A stretch of DNA of 43,127 nucleotides, taken from assembly GCA_903897335.1 (NCBI GenBank), contig CAIUAY010000097.1, positions 1-43,127 on the forward strand. Reading direction: 5' to 3'. Source of the stretch: an uncultured Chromatium sp. (lineage in GTDB: Bacteria; Pseudomonadota; Gammaproteobacteria; Chromatiales; Chromatiaceae). How positions within the stretch are numbered: the first letter of the stretch is position 1; the number at the start of each line of letters is the position of its first letter. This document shows positions 39,608 through 43,127 of this stretch, one piece after another. The notes beneath the pieces were generated by a model, which was not told the DNA's origin, did not search any database, and saw nothing but the letters and a program-made list of their open reading frames with translations. The translations under genes and the position numbers were made by a program.

Positions 39608-42600
39608 CTAAGCGGCCTGGACGTAGATGCTGTGACTGCCATCAACATAGCTGTCGAAGATATGGCAGTAGGCCAGATCTGATTTCACGGCGCGTAGCTC
39701 CGGGCTGTAGGACGCTGGCAATGCACGGGAGAAGGTGCGAGTAATGGTCTTACGCACCGCTGCGCGGGTCTGTTGTTTGTCCCGCCAATCCAGCACCAGC
39801 TTCTCGCGCTTTAGCGTCTCCAGCAGGGTCTTCGCCGCCTTTTTGACCGCTTCGCGTTCTGATGGCGACAGCTCGGGTTCGGGCTTGGTCAGGATGTCGA
39901 AGATCGCCAGCTCTTCAGCCGTCAGGCGTTCCGCCATGCCGCGTTGATCTTCTTCTGAAAGGCTCTGTGCGAACGTCATCAGCTTGTCGAAGAACGCCTC
40001 GATGTTCTGGCTGCCGGCGTTGTACTCCTCAATCATCTGCTGGAACTTCTCCAGGAAGTCGAGACGGGAGCGGTTCTCGCGCAGCATCTGCTCGATCTTC
40101 TTCGCCAGAATGGCCTGGAGCTTCTCTGCTTCAGTCCGTTTGCGGCTCGTCTCGAACTCTTTCGCCAGTTTCTCAAAGTCGATCTGCGACAGATCAATCA
40201 GCGATGCGGGTGTCTCTTGGGCCTCGATCCGGTAGGGTTCGGTGGCGATGGAGTCGTTCAGCAGTGCTTCCACGTCGTCCATCACGTCGCTGATTTCCGC
40301 CTTGGGCGAGAGCGAGCGGATCTTGCTGGCAATCACCGCCAGCAGCACGGTATCCGGCGCAAATGCCGTCGCCTCGGTATCCGGGAGAATGGCCTTGTAG
40401 ATGCGCGCGGCGCGACTGGCGAGCGACAGATACCGCTTACGAACGTCATCGCTCACCAGCAGGGCTTCCACGGCGTCGTCAAGCCTGCCGATACGTGCGA
40501 AGCCTTCTGCTTGGCGGATGACATCGAGATCAATCCCGTGGGTCTGACAGAAAGCACGCGCCTCAATGAGCGCTTCGCGCAAGCCATCCACCAGCGCCTG
40601 TTTATTCTTAATTGGCAGTTCACCGCCGCCGCTGCCCTGCCGGGCGTAGATCGCCAGCGCCTTCTGCAAACTGCGGAAGATGCCGACGTAATCGACGATC
40701 AGCCCAGCCGCCTTGCCGGGTGCGACCCGATTGGCTCGTGCAATGGTCTGCATGAGCGTGTGGTTCTTCATCGGTTTATCGAGGTAGATCGTCGAACATG
40801 ACGGCACATCGAAGCCGGTGATCCACATCGCACAGACGAACACCAGTCGCAGTGGGTTGTGCTCATCCTTGAAGGCTTTATCCAGATCTTCGTTGACCAG
40901 ACGCTGACGATGGGGCGTGATGTCCAGACCCTTCGCCTTGAGATCCGCGACTTCGTTCTGTGCCTGCGAGACGATCACCGCCATATCGGTGGCGTCCATG
41001 TCGGCAATCTTTTCGGTGAGTGCGGCTTGTTCAGCCGACCAGTCGCTCGTCAGACGTTCCGGGGCGACCAGATCGCCGGTCGTATAGGAGGCAGCCTGCT
41101 CTGCAATCGCCGTCTGACTGGCCAGCGTCACCCGCAGCGTCGCCAGGGACGCCTGCCAGTGCGCGCGGACCTTGTCATACATCCGGACCGCCGTCGCCTT
41201 GTCGATACAGACCATCATGGCCTTACCGCGATAGCCACGTCCGGTGAAGTGCTTCACCAGATCCTTGGCAATCGCTTCCAGGCGATCCTCACGGGTGATG
41301 AGGTGATATTCACGCGCAAACTCGCGTTCCAGCAGGCGTTCCTGTTCCTCGTCCAGCTCGGCGGCTTCCAGTAGCGCCGCCATGTCGTCGTTCAAATTGT
41401 CGTTGGTCAGTTGCAGCTCGGGGATGCGGTTCTCGTAGTAGAGCGGGACGGTCGCACCATCGGCGATGGAGCGCAGGAAGTCATAGACCGACACATAGTC
41501 ACCGAAGACCTCGCGGGTCTTTTCTTCTTCGCCACTGATCAGCGGGGTGCCGGGGAAACCCAGAAACGCCGCATTCGGGAGCGCGGAGCGCATGTTGAGC
41601 GCGAAGGTATCGTACTGGCTACGGTGCGCTTCGTCGGTGATGACGATGATGTCGTGGCGCTCGGAGAGCAGCGGATAGGACTCGCCGTTCTTGGTGTGGA
41701 ATTTCTGGATCAGGGTAAAGACGTAACGGTGATCTTCGGTCAGCAGTTGCTTCAGGTGCTGGCCGTTGCGGGCGTGTGCCTCGGTGCCGGTGAAAGCGCC
41801 GGTCGAAACGAAGGTCTTGTAGAGTTGAGTGTCGAGTTCGTCGCGGTCGGTGACGACCACGAAGGTCCATTGACCAGGCAATCGGCGCAAGACCTTCTGG
41901 GTGAGAAAGGCCATGGACAGACTCTTGCCCGAGCCTTGGGTATGCCAGAAAACACCCAGGCGCCCTTGTTGTTCGCGCAGCATCACAATCCTGGCGTAGA
42001 CCTTATTGACACCCAGGAACTGATGGTTCTTGGCGACCTTCTTCACCAAGCCGCCGCTCACCTCCTCGAAGAGCGTGAAGTTCTCCACGTAGTCCAGAAA
42101 GCGGGTCTTCTCACACAGACCGCGCAGGGCGGTCTCAAGCGAGACGAGGCCCGTCTCGCCTTCATCGTTGATGCGCTTCCACTCGAAAAAGTGCTCCCAA
42201 GCCGCGCTCAGACTGCCGATGCGCGTCTGACTGCCGTTGGATAGCAGGATGAAGGCGTTGGGGATGAAGACTTGAGGAATCGCGTCGCGGTAGTCGCGCA
42301 GATTATCGCTGTAGGCGTTCTTCAGGTGTTTATGCGACGCCTTCAGTTCGATGAAGAGCAACGGGATGCCGTTGACGAAGCCGACGAGATCGGCACGGCG
42401 GCGGTAGAGATCGCCAGACACCCAGAACTGCGAGGCAAGCAAGAAGTCGTTCTGGCTGGGATCGGACCAGTCGATGATTCGCACGCGATCCGTCACCGAG
42501 AGTCCGTCTGCATTGCGGTAGGTGACGGGTACGCCGTTCTTGAGCAGCAGGTAGAACTCGCGGTTGGCAACGGTCGGATTAAGTGCTGAACGGTCGCGGG

Positions 42601-42847
42601 CGATCTCGGTCACAGCTGCATCGAGTGCGTCGGCGGGAAGCTCGGGATTCAGCCGTTCGAGCGCGGCCTTGAGCCTTCGCGGCAGGATGACTTCATGCTC
42701 GGACTCGCGCCCTTCGGTGCCGTTGACGCCGAAGGTCTCGTGATACAGGTTCGCCGTGGTCCAGCCCAGTTCATCGAACAAGGCAATGGCCGGTTGTTCA
42801 ACGAGCGTGTCTTCCGAGTAGGCGCCTGACGGCGAGCGGGGAGTCAT
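39608..42847 (-). CDS. hsdR: Type I restriction enzyme endonuclease (R) subunit
   Basis: 1079 aa; N-terminal nuclease region (VGFVNGIPLLFIELKAS), WHTQGSGKSLSMAFL Walker A, VITDEAHRSQYD DEAH box, C-terminal helical region. Confidence 0.95.
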   Translation of the reverse strand: MTPRSPSGAYSEDTLVEQPAIALFDELGWTTANLYHETFGVNGTEGRESEHEVILPRRLKAALERLNPELPADALDAAVTEIARDRSALNPTVANREFYLLLKNGVPVTYRNADGLSVTDRVRIIDWSDPSQNDFLLASQFWVSGDLYRRRADLVGFVNGIPLLFIELKASHKHLKNAYSDNLRDYRDAIPQVFIPNAFILLSNGSQTRIGSLSAAWEHFFEWKRINDEGETGLVSLETALRGLCEKTRFLDYVENFTLFEEVSGGLVKKVAKNHQFLGVNKVYARIVMLREQQGRLGVFWHTQGSGKSLSMAFLTQKVLRRLPGQWTFVVVTDRDELDTQLYKTFVSTGAFTGTEAHARNGQHLKQLLTEDHRYVFTLIQKFHTKNGESYPLLSERHDIIVITDEAHRSQYDTFALNMRSALPNAAFLGFPGTPLISGEEEKTREVFGDYVSVYDFLRSIADGATVPLYYENRIPELQLTNDNLNDDMAALLEAAELDEEQERLLEREFAREYHLITREDRLEAIAKDLVKHFTGRGYRGKAMMVCIDKATAVRMYDKVRAHWQASLATLRVTLASQTAIAEQAASYTTGDLVAPERLTSDWSAEQAALTEKIADMDATDMAVIVSQAQNEVADLKAKGLDITPHRQRLVNEDLDKAFKDEHNPLRLVFVCAMWITGFDVPSCSTIYLDKPMKNHTLMQTIARANRVAPGKAAGLIVDYVGIFRSLQKALAIYARQGSGGGELPIKNKQALVDGLREALIEARAFCQTHGIDLDVIRQAEGFARIGRLDDAVEALLVSDDVRKRYLSLASRAARIYKAILPDTEATAFAPDTVLLAVIASKIRSLSPKAEISDVMDDVEALLNDSIATEPYRIEAQETPASLIDLSQIDFEKLAKEFETSRKRTEAEKLQAILAKKIEQMLRENRSRLDFLEKFQQMIEEYNAGSQNIEAFFDKLMTFAQSLSEEDQRGMAERLTAEELAIFDILTKPEPELSPSEREAVKKAAKTLLETLKREKLVLDWRDKQQTRAAVRKTITRTFSRALPASYSPELRAVKSDLAYCHIFDSYVDGSHSIYVQAA

Positions 42848-42950
42848 GGGATGGGTTCCTCGGGTAGCGTCGAGACATCGAGTTGACCAGAGAGTAGGCG
42901 CGGGAGGAGAAGATCGCGGGTGCGGCGGAGGTTGTTGTTCTTTCGTTGTA
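42844..42950 (-). pseudogene. hsdS: 3' remnant of type I specificity subunit (HsdS)
   Basis: Minus-strand frame absent from the ORF track reads ...NLQRKNNNLRRTRDLLLPRLLSGQLDVSTLPEEPIP*, the typical HsdS C-terminus. TGA overlaps the hsdR ATG (ATGA). Open frame truncated at the IS end; the 42950 boundary is approximate. Confidence 0.8.
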
Positions 42951-42952
42951 GA

Positions 42953-43127
42953 TTATATGTCAAGTCCCGTGAGATTACAGACCCGCTTTTTGAAGCGTTC
43001 GGGGCATGTTTGTTGCCAGTCTTTGAGTGCTTGAATCGGCGCGATGTGTCCCAGCGCCTTTTGCGGGATCTGGTGATTGTATAACCTCACATAGCCGGTG
43101 AGGGTATCCGCCAGGTTCTGTGCGGAA
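42953..43127 (-). mobile_element. 3' end of an IS481-like transposase (partial)
   Basis: Minus-strand frame reads SAQNLADTLTGYVRLYNHQIPQKALGHIAPIQALKDWQQTCPERFKKRVCNLTGLDI*, an integrase-core C-terminus of IS481 type. Confidence 0.75.

Noticed and set aside
1-43127. Composite transposon hypothesis from the IS elements at both edges
   Set aside because: The two edge elements belong to different families and the interior is mostly core housekeeping genes.
1-43127. tRNA/rRNA genes or CRISPR arrays
   Set aside because: No tRNA-like cloverleaf, rRNA-like segment or regularly spaced direct repeats noticed; a tRNAscan/Infernal run would be needed to exclude small RNAs.

Overview
43.1 kb gammaproteobacterial-looking chromosomal window, mostly housekeeping and metabolic genes. 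Both ends stop inside insertion sequences. Left edge: an IS3-family OrfA 5' end whose terminus truncates a DUF29 gene. Right edge: the 3' end of an IS481-like transposase abutting a truncated hsdS that overlaps an intact hsdR by ATGA. Gene order: IS3 fragment, DUF29', ilvH, ilvB, class I fumarase, HD-GYP phosphodiesterase, Hsp15, grxC, tilS, PD-(D/E)XK coiled-coil protein, accA, YdjM-like hydrolase, sulfotransferase, yhbY, DUF6279 lipoprotein, alaC, asparagine-synthase-like protein, hom, sohB, GH13 alpha-amylase, PilZ/DUF1631/GGDEF/EAL protein, alpha/beta hydrolase, HDOD protein, sdhCDA, a convergent sdhB, a hydrogenase-4-type membrane arm (hyfF, hyfE, hyfC, hyfB on the minus strand) led by a small XRE regulator, UDP-HexNAc epimerase and dehydrogenase, a secreted protein with a duplicated domain, DUF1343/NamZ, hsdR, hsdS', IS481'. 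The most unusual points are: (1) a Hyf membrane arm with no adjacent hyfG/hyfI catalytic genes, with sdhB in the next downstream position; (2) sdhB inverted relative to sdhCDA; (3) an AT-rich, asparagine-synthase-like gene without the glutaminase Cys, inserted with zero spacing between alaC and hom; (4) IS truncation of the type I R-M specificity gene. I found no clear tRNA, rRNA or CRISPR array. All family assignments come from reading motifs by eye; no database search was run.
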